Assembly (NCBI GenBank): GCA_021770245.1
Contig: JAETRI010000034.1
Location: forward strand, 1 to 37,207
Origin: Lachnospiraceae bacterium
GTDB lineage: Bacteria > Bacillota > Clostridia > Lachnospirales > Lachnospiraceae
Length of the DNA: 37,207 nucleotides
Direction: 5' to 3'
Program-made: the position numbers and the translations under genes
Notes under the pieces: generated by a model
The model's input: the letters and a program-made list of their open reading frames with translations, nothing else
What the model was told of the DNA's origin: nothing
The model's database searches: none
Part shown: one piece after another, positions 1 to 7,374 of the stretch
Position numbering within the stretch: position 1 is the first letter of the stretch
How the letters are laid out: the number at the start of each line of letters is the position of its first letter

Positions 1-223
1 CCTTAACCTCCAAAAGGTTATTTCTGCCAACAATCATGAAAAACACTTAATGTATGAAATTTTCAAGGTACTAAGAATTTGAATGGTCGAAGATCTTTTA
101 TTCGACCCCAACATCACCTTTATAGGAAATTCCGATGTTAGGAGATGTATAAAAAATAGAAGCCTATCGAACATGTGTTGGAAAGGCTTCTGTCTTGGGT
201 ATGACAATAAGAGGGGCGTGATT
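1..223. other. Left edge, no gene; terminator for leftward transcripts
   Basis: I see no credible gene here. The one clear structure is an inverted repeat, AGAAGCC at 158-164 with GGCTTCT at 185-191. Read on the minus strand its stem is followed by a T-run (complement of 150-157), so it looks like a rho-independent terminator for leftward transcripts such as the YdeI-type gene. Short open frames on both strands in this stretch have no ribosome binding site and resemble no family I know. Confidence 0.5.
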
Positions 224-343
224 TTAGAAGATATAGAAACCTTCCACACCCGCCCCGTCATCAATTTTGGCAATACCCTCGATTTCATGATAGTCCCGGC
301 TGGCGAGCAGGACGACGGGAATATTCGCAGCAATAATCTGCCG
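224..343 (-). pseudogene. Degenerate fragment of a LacI-family regulator
   Basis: Read on the minus strand, this stretch encodes a piece of a LacI-type ligand-binding domain that includes IPVVLLASRDYHEIEG. It closely matches the intact LacI protein at 4418-5455 (IPVVLLANRDYHEIEG), and the DNA is also very similar to 4970-5065. There is no DNA-binding domain or start, and the frame ends at a stop at 224-226 soon after similarity is lost. It begins just downstream of the stop codon of the YdeI-type gene. It is best read as a leftover of a duplicated or recombined regulator gene and is not expected to make a functional protein. Confidence 0.75.
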
Positions 344-350
344 GCAGAAA

Positions 351-911
351 TCACATCGGCTTTAAATTTTTATTAAGCCTGTCCACCATCCAGGCGATCC
401 GTTTTTCCCGTCCTGCATCCGTCTTTGCGTCAAAATAAGCCCGCGTGTAAGTTTTCTTCACGGATAAGGGCATTGCCTTAAAATTCGTGCAGGCGGGCTC
501 ATGTCCCTCCAGCAGTACGGAAAGCCGGGCGATCTGTTCCTCCGTAATCTCCATGGGCTTAGGGGCATACCACTGGCCGTTCTTTTGGGCTTCCTCTATT
601 TTCCGCCGACCGAAATCGGTCATGAGCCCCCGCTCCTCGAGGCTTTTGGCCAATGCCTTATTTGCCTCCGACCACTTGCTCTTCTCTCTGCGGATAGAGA
701 AATATTTCTTATAAGTTTTATCGTCAATGCTTTGCATCTGGCCGTCAATCCATCCGAAGCAGAGCGCTTCCTCCAGCGCTTCTTTGGCTTTTATGGTTTT
801 CGGTCCGCCGGCTTTGCCGAACAGAAGCCAAACGCCGGCATTAGACAAACAGTGATCGGAAAGCCACTTCCTGAATTCTTCTCTGTTGGCAAATTCCATA
901 ATATCGCTCAT
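351..911 (-). CDS. YdeI/OmpD-associated family protein
   Basis: A protein of 186 residues that resembles the YdeI/OmpD-associated family (often labelled bacteriocin-protection proteins); the biochemical role of the family is not settled. Recognisable features are the N-terminal EFRKWLSDH segment, the FGWIDGQMQSID block (family signature around a conserved GWIDG), the Arg/Lys-rich RREKSKWSEANK segment and a C-terminal helical part ending in a basic tail. No signal peptide or membrane segment is seen, so it should be cytoplasmic. The start at 911 is chosen because GGGAG lies a few bases upstream; an in-frame ATG at 923 would place that ribosome binding site inside the gene. The IS element sits 57 bp upstream and may have separated the gene from its promoter. 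Confidence 0.75.
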   Translation of the reverse strand: MSDIMEFANREEFRKWLSDHCLSNAGVWLLFGKAGGPKTIKAKEALEEALCFGWIDGQMQSIDDKTYKKYFSIRREKSKWSEANKALAKSLEERGLMTDFGRRKIEEAQKNGQWYAPKPMEITEEQIARLSVLLEGHEPACTNFKAMPLSVKKTYTRAYFDAKTDAGREKRIAWMVDRLNKNLKPM

Positions 912-964
912 GATTGCTCCCATCTGCGCACAAAGCACACGCCCTTTAGGTAAATGAATTCTTT

Positions 965-968
965 CTAA
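965..968. repeat. Target-site duplication of the IS, left copy (CTAA)
   Basis: CTAA immediately left of the terminal repeat matches CTAA at 2256-2259 on the right. A 4-bp CTAR-type duplication is characteristic of IS5-family insertions, so the element arrived by simple transposition and its flanks have not been rearranged since. Confidence 0.8.
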
Positions 969-997
969 GGAAACACTGATTAAATCAACGCTTTGGC

Positions 998-1026
998 TGT
1001 CCATCCGCCACCAAATATAGTATAAT
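998..1026 (+). promoter_or_regulatory. Probable transposase promoter
   Basis: A perfect TATAAT at 1021-1026 lies 35 bp upstream of the transposase start. The best -35 at 17-bp spacing is TGTCCA at 998-1003, which is weak; TTGGCT at 993-998 is closer to consensus but too far away. Confidence 0.5.
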
Positions 1027-1060
1027 GTAAGTATCATAAATACTAAGGATGGTACATGGC

Positions 1061-2053
1061 ATGAAACAACAAACCTTTAGCGATATTGAATATTCCAACC
1101 GCCGGAAAAAGACCAAACGAGAGGAGTTCCTTGATTCCATGGATGAAATGATCCCATGGGACCATTGGGTAGGCATCATCCGCCCATATTATCCATCAGG
1201 AAAGCGGGGACGGCCTCCGAAAAGCATCGAAGCCATGCTGCGCATGTATCTTATGCAGAACTGGTTCAACCTTTCGGACGCAGGAATCGAAGACGCCATA
1301 TATGACAGCTATGCGATGCGGAGTTTCATGCATCTTGATTTCCTTGCACAACAGGTGCCGGACGCCACGACCCTTCTCCATTTCCGGCACCTGATAGAAG
1401 AGAACGGGATCGGTGAAAGGATATTTGCTGACGTAAAGGCCAGGTTTGATAGGGCTGGCCTGATCATGCATGGCGGGACAATCGTGGATGCCACCATCAT
1501 CGCTGCCCCAAGCTCCACCAAGAACCAAGAGGGCAAGCGGGACCCGGAGATGCACCAGACCAAAAAGGGGAACCAATGGTATCATGGAATGAAAGTCCAC
1601 TCTGGCACCGATGCGGGAAGCGGATATGTCCACACAATCACCGGAACAGCTGCCAATGTCCATGATATCGACGAAGCGGCAAAACTCATCCGGGAAGACG
1701 ACGTAGTCGTCTATGGAGACTCCGGGTACAGCGGGGTGGAGAAACGGGAGGAAATCAGGAAAGACGGACATCTTTCAAGTGTTGAGTTCCGTACCAACAA
1801 ACGATCGTCCAGCATCAGGGGCTGCAGCTCTTACAAAGGAATCAACTGGGACAGGGAAATGGAACAGCGGAAGTCGTCCACACGCTGCAAAGTAGAGCAT
1901 CCATTTCTGATCGTCAAGAAGTAGTTCGGTTATGCCAAGGTCGCGTACCGGGGCATAGCCAAGAACATGAACCGGTTCCATATCCTGTTCGCCAGCGCAA
2001 ACCTGGTCATGTGCGCCAGGGCCGGGCGGAGCAGGGAATTTTGTATGGCATAA
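1061..2053 (+). pseudogene. IS5-family transposase interrupted by an amber codon
   Basis: The frame encodes an IS5-type DDE transposase. Visible parts are the N-terminal MKQQTFSDIEY segment, the GRPPKSIEAMLRMYLMQNWF helix region and catalytic acids D143 (TIVDATII), D220 (VVYGDSGYSG) and E279 (CKVEHPF). A TAG at 1922-1924 stops translation after 287 residues. The same frame then continues with the conserved C-terminal family sequence (FGYAKVAYRGIAKNMNRFH and on) to TAA at 2051-2053, which would give about 330 residues. Relatives usually have QFGYAKV here, so a single CAG-to-TAG change explains the break. All catalytic residues precede the stop; only the last 43 positions are lost. The start at 1061 follows AAGGA at 1045-1049; an in-frame ATG at 1049 overlaps that site. 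Confidence 0.85.
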
Positions 2054-2151
2054 GTGTGCCCATTGGGGGAAATTCCCCATAAGGAAATGGAGATTCTGGG
2101 GACTTTGCAGGGTATTTGAAGGTTCTTTCTTATGTTTGGGTATGATTGATG

Positions 2152-2180
2152 AAAGCAGGTATGAAAAACCTGCTTTTTAT
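2152..2180 (+). terminator. Hairpin with T-run at the 3' end of the IS
   Basis: AAAGCAGGT at 2152-2160 pairs with ACCTGCTTT at 2168-2176 around a 7-base loop, and the run of T continues to 2178. This looks like an intrinsic terminator for the transposase transcript, placed inside the right end of the element. Confidence 0.7.
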
Positions 2181-2292
2181 ATGAAGCCAATATCGCTAAA
2201 AATTTAGCTATCAGGGTAATTGGGGATGTTAACCACGTTATTAATCAGCGTTTCCCTAACGTTCATCTTATCATAGGTAAGCACAGAAATCC

Positions 2293-3810
2293 ATGGAATT
2301 TGTCCGAATTTCGCCTGGCCCAAGAGAAATCGCAAAGCCAGTTTCTGATGTGAATGACGTAACAGTCACCATCACCCCGGTAAGCGGGGCGGAGTATAGC
2401 TTTGACGGCGAAACATGGTCGGATGTCAATGTAAAGACCGGCGTCAGCGTCGGGGAGACCGTGACCGGGTATAAGCGGTATCGGGAAACGGATGATTACA
2501 ATGCGGGCAGTGCAGTATCTGCAAAAGAGACAATGCCGAAGTTCACGGTAAAGACGCCCGTGATTTCCCCGGCAGGGGGAAGCTATACAGGCAGCGTCAG
2601 CGTGGCCATTACCTGCGCATCGCCGGATGCGGAGATCTATTACACCACGGACGGCAGCACGCCGGGCCGCAGCTGTGCACGCTATACAGGGGCATTTACG
2701 GTATCAGTCCCGGCAACGGTAAAAGCGGTTGCCATAAAAGACGGACTGAATGACAGCGCCGTTGCAGCAGTTTCCTATACGAAGAAAAGCGGAGGCGGTT
2801 TTGGCGGAAACGGCGGCAGTTCCGGCGGGAATGAAAACAACGGCGGTTTTGGCGGCAATGAGGAAGGGCAGGGCAGCGGCGGCAATGACCGCACGAATCC
2901 CGGCAATGGAAATACCACGCCGCAGCCGTCCGTGACACCGCCCACGGACACAACTGCCAATCCGGGGAATGAAACCGAACCGGGAACAGGGACAACGCCG
3001 ATGAATCCGGGCAATGGAACGACGGCAGGACCGAAAAGCGCGCCGGGCAGCGGCGCAGGCACGTCCGCAGAGGGGATCGGGCAGCCGTTTATTAAAGATG
3101 CAGACGGCAAGATCGGCTGGGACGTGATCCGTGCCGAGGAAGAAAAGGCAGAAGAAGGCAGCGTTATCAGCGTGGATATGAACGGCTCTACCGTGGTTCC
3201 CGGAGATATTTTTGACAGCATCAGAGGAAAGGACATCACCATTACCTTTGATATGGGCAACGGCATCCTCTGGAACGTGGACGGAAAGAGCATCACCACT
3301 GACAAGGCGGGCGACATTGACTTTACCGTAACAACAGGAACAAATGCCGTCCCGGTGGATATCGTGAACAACGCCGCCGGGAAGCGTTACAGCATCCAGA
3401 TAAGCCTGTCCTATGAAGGGGAGTTCGGCTTTACGGCAGTGCTTTCCATAGGCCTTGGCAGGGAGAACGCCGGATATACGGCAAGCCTGTATTACTACAA
3501 AGAAAGCACCGGGGAGCTTGAATTTATCTGCTCGGATGAAGTTGCAGAAGACGGCACCGTATCGCTTGCCTTTACCCATGCGTCGGATTATGTGATCACG
3601 ATAGACGGGGATGGGGAAGAAGAAAGCGGCAGTCTCACGGAGCCTGCACAACCGGAAAAACAGGACGGAGATAGTACCAAACCGGCAGAGGAAATCCCGC
3701 AGGCCGGACAGGCGTGGAGGCCGTGGCGGCTTATCGTGGCCGGTGCGCTGGTGATCATCATGGGAATCGGTATATTCTTTGTGATGAAGAAGAAAGGGGA
3801 TAACGAATGA
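2293..3810 (+). pseudogene. 3' part of a wall-anchored surface protein, N-terminus missing
   Basis: The frame codes for up to 505 residues with the layout of the C-terminal half of a large surface protein. It has a repeat-type module (YSFDGETWSDVNV), then a chitobiase/hexosaminidase C-terminal-like module (TPVISPAGGSYTG, EIYYTTDGSTP), then a Gly/Asn/Pro/Thr linker of about 110 residues, a beta-rich domain, and an anchor of IPQAG, a hydrophobic helix (LIVAGALVIIMGIGIFFVM) and a KKKGDNE tail. IPQAG would be a non-standard sortase site. There is no signal peptide, no good ribosome binding site before 2293, and an in-frame TAA at 2278-2280, so the 5' part is missing. The IS next door has intact ends and target duplication, so its insertion alone did not cause the truncation. 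It is probably not expressed as a working surface protein. Confidence 0.75.
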
Positions 3811-4417
3811 CGGCATCCTGAAGCTGTAAATGCGGTAACAGAGTTCATTTCAGGACGGTACAGGAAAACGGCAGGATAGAAATACCTGCGGCACTAATGG
3901 AAGGGGGCTGATAAAAGCCCCTGTCCTGGTGGCCGACCGGCAGTATGACAGTACAGAGAAAACAGCCGCAGCCAAAGCGGGACGGATTGCGATCTTCCCC
4001 GATGAAGGAATAAAACCGGGCTCGAATATGGTACATATCTGAATCTTATCGGAAGTGTTATCAAACTATAAATCCTTTTTTTGGCTTGCTTTTCCCAAAT
4101 AAACCAGACTAATATTATCCACATATTCTTATCCTCTAAATCCGGATTTGTTGAATCGCGCAACGCTGCCATTTTACCGCAACCGCACACACAATTCCAT
4201 TAAATTTGCTTGATCTCCTTTTGCCCCATTATTAGCAATCCTCATCTGTCTTGCCCGTTCCCTCTGTTCTGCGCTGACTATCCTTAGCTTATGGCAGCTG
4301 ACATATGGCTTCGGAAACGAATAGGTCTTGGATGCCTCGTCCTGCCCTGTCAGCTTGGATCAGTCGTTCCATGCCTGTGGCCGGAAGCGTCGGAACGAAT
4401 CAATTCGGCAAATGTTT
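3811..4417. other. Gene debris between surface-protein fragment and LacI gene
   Basis: No intact gene is visible in these 600 bp. A plus-strand frame open from 3839 to 4042 without a start encodes a plausible protein tail (APVLVADRQYDSTEKTAAAK, then RIAIFPDEGIKPGSNMVHI), family unknown. A minus-strand remnant at 4174-4359 is listed separately. A hairpin GGGGCT/AGCCCC at 3904-3921 lies 94 bp after the surface-protein stop and could end its transcript, though it lacks a T-run. The stretch reads as a deletion scar with several old gene ends. Confidence 0.5.
4174..4359 (-). pseudogene. Remnant of a small accessory protein, unrecognised
   Basis: On the minus strand a frame of 61 codons, open after a stop at 4360-4362 and ending at TAA 4174-4176, has the look of real protein: TGQDEASKTYSFPKPYVSCH followed by KLRIVSAEQRERARQMRIAN. 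The pattern of a Pro/Lys/aromatic segment followed by an SAEQRERARQM helix resembles short proteins seen on phage and conjugative elements, but I cannot name a family. There is no start codon in a sensible place, so it is a decayed gene end. Confidence 0.35.
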
Positions 4418-5455
4418 CTAAAGTTTCAATAGTTCTTTTGCGGATGCGCTGCTTTCCCGTTCGATGAGACAGGTAGGAAAGGTAACGGCAGGAGGAATTG
4501 TGTGATGTTCAATCATGTTTTGCAGCATTTCAATGGCTGCTTTTGCGATGGCCGGCCTTTGGATTTCCATGGTGGTAATCGCCGGCGTGCAGAACTGGCT
4601 CAATGTGGAATTGTCAAATCCGACTACTTTGACATCCTGAGGAATCCGGAAACCGAGGCCCTGTACCTTTTGCATGGCAATGCAGGCGAGTTCGTCATTG
4701 CGTCCTAAAATGGCGTCCACGGGATTTGTCCGGATATACTGCTCCACCTTGCGGGCAATGCCCTCCCGGTCGCAGCATCCCGTAATGACATTTCTTTCCG
4801 GAGCGGAAGATAGACCAAGCAGCTTCATTTCTTCCGTAAATCCGCGGTAGCGCAGATCGTTACCGTCACTGAAATGTCCGTTGCGGCTGAAACGGTCGAT
4901 ATAAATCATATTTCTGCAGCCTGCATGAAACAGATATCTGACACTTTCCTTTGTCCCTTCATACAATCCGCTGTCAATTTTGGCAACACCTTCTATTTCA
5001 TGATAGTCCCGGTTGGCGAGCAGGACGACGGGAATATCCGCATCAATGATCTGTCGGATATATTTGTCGGGAAAGCTGATGGAGCTGATGATAACGCCGT
5101 CATAGCATCTGCTGATGATATCGCTTACAAACTGCTGCGTATTCCGGTTCCCGCACAGAGAAATGATATAGCCAAGATCATAAGCGCTTTTTTCCAGCTC
5201 GTTCAGAAGCAGACTGAAATGCTCGGTAATAATCTGGTCGGTGATAAAGATGATATGGTTTGTTTTCTTCCCCTTCAGGGCGCGTGCAATGGAATTGGGA
5301 CGATAGCCCAGCCGGCTGACCGCCTCCAAAACCCGTTCCCTCTTTTCTTTATCCACATAACGGTTGTTGTTCATGACGTAAGATACGATGGTTTCACTCA
5401 CACCCGCTTCCAGCGCAACATCTTTTCTTGTGACCGGTGTATGCCTGTTGTCCAT
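4418..5455 (-). CDS. LacI-family transcriptional regulator
   Basis: A 345-residue LacI/GalR-type repressor. Residues 6-60 form the helix-turn-helix and hinge (VTRKDVALEAGVSETIVSYVMNNNRYV, then GYRPNSIARALK). The rest is a periplasmic-binding-protein-like sugar-sensing domain with typical segments such as DGVIISSIS, IPVVLLANRD, AILGRNDELA and VKVVGFDNS. The start at 5455 follows GGGAGG eight bases upstream. A frame extending to 5581 would add 42 residues unlike the family and run through the promoter. The gene has its own promoter (5504-5532) and lies back to back with the sulfatase, whose promoter carries an 18-bp palindrome, so the sulfatase is its likely target and a sulfated sugar or its product its likely ligand. 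That target and ligand are inferred from position only. Confidence 0.9.
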   Translation of the reverse strand: MDNRHTPVTRKDVALEAGVSETIVSYVMNNNRYVDKEKRERVLEAVSRLGYRPNSIARALKGKKTNHIIFITDQIITEHFSLLLNELEKSAYDLGYIISLCGNRNTQQFVSDIISRCYDGVIISSISFPDKYIRQIIDADIPVVLLANRDYHEIEGVAKIDSGLYEGTKESVRYLFHAGCRNMIYIDRFSRNGHFSDGNDLRYRGFTEEMKLLGLSSAPERNVITGCCDREGIARKVEQYIRTNPVDAILGRNDELACIAMQKVQGLGFRIPQDVKVVGFDNSTLSQFCTPAITTMEIQRPAIAKAAIEMLQNMIEHHTIPPAVTFPTCLIERESSASAKELLKL

Positions 5456-5503
5456 GCAGATGACCTCCCGGGTAGAAACTGCTGAAAATGCATATTTGTT
5501 TTG

Positions 5504-5532
5504 ATTATATCCGTAAATGATTGTTAAGTCAA
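5504..5532 (-). promoter_or_regulatory. Promoter of the LacI gene
   Basis: On the minus strand TTGACT (complement of 5527-5532), a 17-bp spacer and TATAAT (complement of 5504-5509) form a near-consensus housekeeping promoter about 50 bp upstream of the LacI start. Confidence 0.8.
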
Positions 5533-5574
5533 ACGGAGCTGCAGAAGCGGCCAGGGCAAATGCAGACAAATGAA

Positions 5575-5603
5575 TTGACAATAAACAAAAATCGGGTTAG
5601 AAT
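5575..5603 (+). promoter_or_regulatory. Promoter of the sulfatase gene
   Basis: Perfect -35 TTGACA at 5575-5580, a 17-bp spacer and -10 TAGAAT at 5598-5603. It is divergent from the LacI promoter, with about 40 bp between the two -35 boxes, and is followed directly by the operator-like palindrome. Confidence 0.85.
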
Positions 5604-5608
5604 CAGGA

Positions 5609-5626
5609 TATACACACGTGTTTATA
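5609..5626. promoter_or_regulatory. Probable LacI-type operator
   Basis: TATACACACGTGTTTATA is an 18-bp palindrome with 8 of 9 base pairs matching and a central CG. Length and symmetry are typical of LacI/GalR operators. It begins five bases after the -10 box, where a bound repressor would block initiation. Binding by the adjacent LacI protein is an inference. Confidence 0.7.
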
Positions 5627-5644
5627 CTGGCATAGGGAAAATTT

Positions 5645-5678
5645 GTGCCAGGTAACACGGAAGTGTTACCTTATGCAC
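5645..5678 (+). promoter_or_regulatory. Hairpin in the sulfatase 5' leader
   Basis: GGTAACAC (5651-5658) and GTGTTACC (5663-5670) form a perfect stem with a GGAA loop. Outer GTGC (5645-5648) and GCAC (5675-5678) can extend it. It lies between the operator and the start codon; it could be a second protein-binding site or an RNA structure. Confidence 0.5.
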
Positions 5679-5700
5679 GAAAGTTTTCTTTGAATTGAGA

Positions 5701-5734
5701 GCCGCCTTGCGGCGGCAGAATGGGGGTTAAGATG
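5701..5734 (+). repeat. Hairpin-RBS leader module, copy 1 (subtype B)
   Basis: GCCGCC (5701-5706), loop TTGC, GGCGGC (5711-5716), then AGAATGGGGGTTAAG and the sulfatase start ATG at 5732. It belongs to a dispersed family with eight copies in this window, all oriented with the downstream gene. The subtype-B tail is shared with the copies before trmK and the DUF1385 gene. Confidence 0.75.
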
Positions 5735-7210
5735 GACAAAACAAATAGGCGCAATGTCATAATCGTATATGCGGATGATTTGGGATTCGGGGATTTAGGC
5801 TGCTACGGCAGTCACCGGATCAATACGCCCAATCTGGACCGGCTGTGCGAGGAGGGGCTTAAATTCACCAACGCTTATGCAACCTCTGCGGTATGTACGC
5901 CCTCCCGCTACAGCATTCTGACAGGACGGTACCCGTTTCGAAACAATAGGGCGCACATACTGCCGGGGAACGCAGGATGTATTATAGAGCGTGAGCTCGA
6001 CACCATGCCCCGGCTTTTTCAGCGGGCCGGATATCATACGGGGATAGTGGGGAAATGGCATCTTGGATTAGGAGACGGAAACAGCCCTATCGACTGGAAC
6101 CGGGAAATTAATTTAACCCCGATTGATCTTGGATTTGACGAATCCTTCATTTTTCCGGCGACGGCTGACCGGGTCCCCTGTGTTTATGTGGAAGGGCGTT
6201 CGGTTATGAATCTGGATCCGGAGGATCCCATTGAAGTATCATATGAAGACGAATGTCCGTTTGACGATATTCCGACGTATCACAAAAATCCGGAACTGCT
6301 GAAAATGTATTCTTCCCATGGCCATGATATGAGCATTGTGGGAGGCATCGGAAGGATCGGATATATGCGCGGCGGGAAAAAGGCGGTCTGGAAAGATGAG
6401 GAGCTGGCGGAAACCTTTCTGAACAGGGCAGTTCGTTTCATAGAGGAAAGCCAGGGCAGAAATCAGCCTTTCTTTTTATATTATGCGCTGCATCAGCCTC
6501 ACGTGCCCCGGGTACCGTCCGCCCGTTTCCGCGGAGCGACCGCACTGGGCCCGCGCGGTGATGTCATTGCCGAATTGGACTGGTGTGTCGGGGAATTGAT
6601 CAACAAACTGAAAGGGCTGGATATCTGGGAAAATACCATGATCATTTTTTCAAGTGACAACGGGCCGGTACTGGATGACGGATATGTGGACAGAGCCTTT
6701 GAACTGAACGGTACGCATCGGGCAGCGGGGCCGCTGCGCGGCGGAAAATACAGCAAGTTTGACGGGGGAACGAGGATTCCGTTTCTTGTGACATGCCCGA
6801 ATCTGGTTCGAAAGGGCGTATCCCATGCGCTGGTGAGCCAGGTGGATTTGTTTGCCTCCTTTGCGCATATGCTCGGTGTGCAGCTTACGCCGGACAGCGC
6901 GGTTGACAGCCAGGATATGTATGCAGCCCTGATCGGGGAGGATCCTGCCGGAAGGCAGGAGCTGATGGTGGAAGATGTGTCCTGCGGGAAAATGCTGCGG
7001 CGGGGGAACTGGACTTATCTTTCTCCAAGCGAGGGCCTGCCGTATATGGGCAACGTTCGGATTGAAACGGGTTTGTCCGAAGACCCGCAGCTGTACAATA
7101 TGGATTATGATATCGGGCAGCAGACAAATGTGGCATGGGATTATGAAGAGGTAGTAAAGGATATGGAAGAGCGCCTGCAGGCAATTATAAGGAGCAGGAG
7201 AACCCGATAG
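5732..7210 (+). CDS. Type I (formylglycine) sulfatase
   Basis: A 492-residue sulfatase of the alkaline-phosphatase fold that hydrolyses sulfate esters. The CTPSR motif at residues 55-59 supplies the cysteine that must be oxidised to formylglycine. Metal-binding acids are visible in YADDLGFGDLG (residues 13-23) and FSSDNGP (residues 306-312), and GKWHLG at 107-112 is also typical. There is no signal peptide, so it should act in the cytoplasm on imported sulfated sugars. The start at 5732 is preferred over in-frame ATG 5720 because GGGGG lies five bases before it and 5720 is part of the conserved leader module. The divergent LacI gene and operator suggest substrate induction. No sulfatase-maturating radical-SAM enzyme or sugar transporter is in the window, so maturation must come from elsewhere. 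The exact substrate cannot be told. Confidence 0.9.
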   Translation: MDKTNRRNVIIVYADDLGFGDLGCYGSHRINTPNLDRLCEEGLKFTNAYATSAVCTPSRYSILTGRYPFRNNRAHILPGNAGCIIERELDTMPRLFQRAGYHTGIVGKWHLGLGDGNSPIDWNREINLTPIDLGFDESFIFPATADRVPCVYVEGRSVMNLDPEDPIEVSYEDECPFDDIPTYHKNPELLKMYSSHGHDMSIVGGIGRIGYMRGGKKAVWKDEELAETFLNRAVRFIEESQGRNQPFFLYYALHQPHVPRVPSARFRGATALGPRGDVIAELDWCVGELINKLKGLDIWENTMIIFSSDNGPVLDDGYVDRAFELNGTHRAAGPLRGGKYSKFDGGTRIPFLVTCPNLVRKGVSHALVSQVDLFASFAHMLGVQLTPDSAVDSQDMYAALIGEDPAGRQELMVEDVSCGKMLRRGNWTYLSPSEGLPYMGNVRIETGLSEDPQLYNMDYDIGQQTNVAWDYEEVVKDMEERLQAIIRSRRTR

Positions 7211-7224
7211 CGGAAAGGAGAGGT

Positions 7225-7256
7225 ATAAGATTGAAAATCAAAATTTTCAATCTTAT
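7225..7256. terminator. Perfect AT-rich hairpin after the sulfatase gene
   Basis: A 14-bp perfect stem (ATAAGATTGAAAAT, 7225-7238, with its complement 7243-7256) around a CAAA loop lies 14 bp after the sulfatase stop. It has no T-run, so terminator function is uncertain. Its sequence resembles the AT-rich hairpins at 19442-19465 and 33990-34010. Confidence 0.5.
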
Positions 7257-7269
7257 GGATTTGGGCCTA

Positions 7270-7299
7270 TTCCCGTTTTGGGAAGACCCAAAACGGGAA
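7270..7299. terminator. Second perfect hairpin before the methyltransferase
   Basis: TTCCCGTTTTGGG (7270-7282) pairs perfectly with 7287-7299 around an AAGA loop, 13 bp after the first hairpin. No T-run follows. The two consecutive perfect hairpins may end the sulfatase transcript or structure the leader of the next gene. Confidence 0.5.
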
Positions 7300-7374
7300 A
7301 GGCATGGGTATAAGTATGATCACGATGTACTTAGCCGTTATCCGGCACGCTTGCGATGAGAAGGACGATTGACC

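Larger units (their letters stand above)
969..2255 (+). mobile_element. IS5-family insertion sequence, 1287 bp, complete ends
   Basis: The ends are a near-perfect inverted repeat: GGAAACACTGATTAA at 969-983 and, on the other strand, GGAAACGCTGATTAA at 2241-2255 (14 of 15 identical). CTAA flanks both ends directly. Inside is one transposase frame reading rightward with DDE residues. About 190 bp of untranslated sequence separates the end of that frame from the right terminal repeat and contains a hairpin with a T-run. Size, ends, target duplication and protein type all agree with the IS5 family. The transposase has an internal amber codon, so the copy is probably not autonomous. Confidence 0.9.

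Noticed and set aside
83-376. Open frame of 97 codons on the plus strand
   Set aside because: It is antisense to the LacI fragment; the same antisense frame exists opposite the intact LacI gene.
1922-1924. Possible recoding of TAG (pyrrolysine or read-through) in the transposase
   Set aside because: A single CAG-to-TAG change in an IS element is far simpler, and no recoding structure is visible after the codon.
2704-3816. Long minus-strand frame opposite the surface-protein fragment
   Set aside because: Low-complexity Arg/Cys/His-rich product with no ribosome binding site; a shadow of the Gly/Asn/Pro-rich coding strand.
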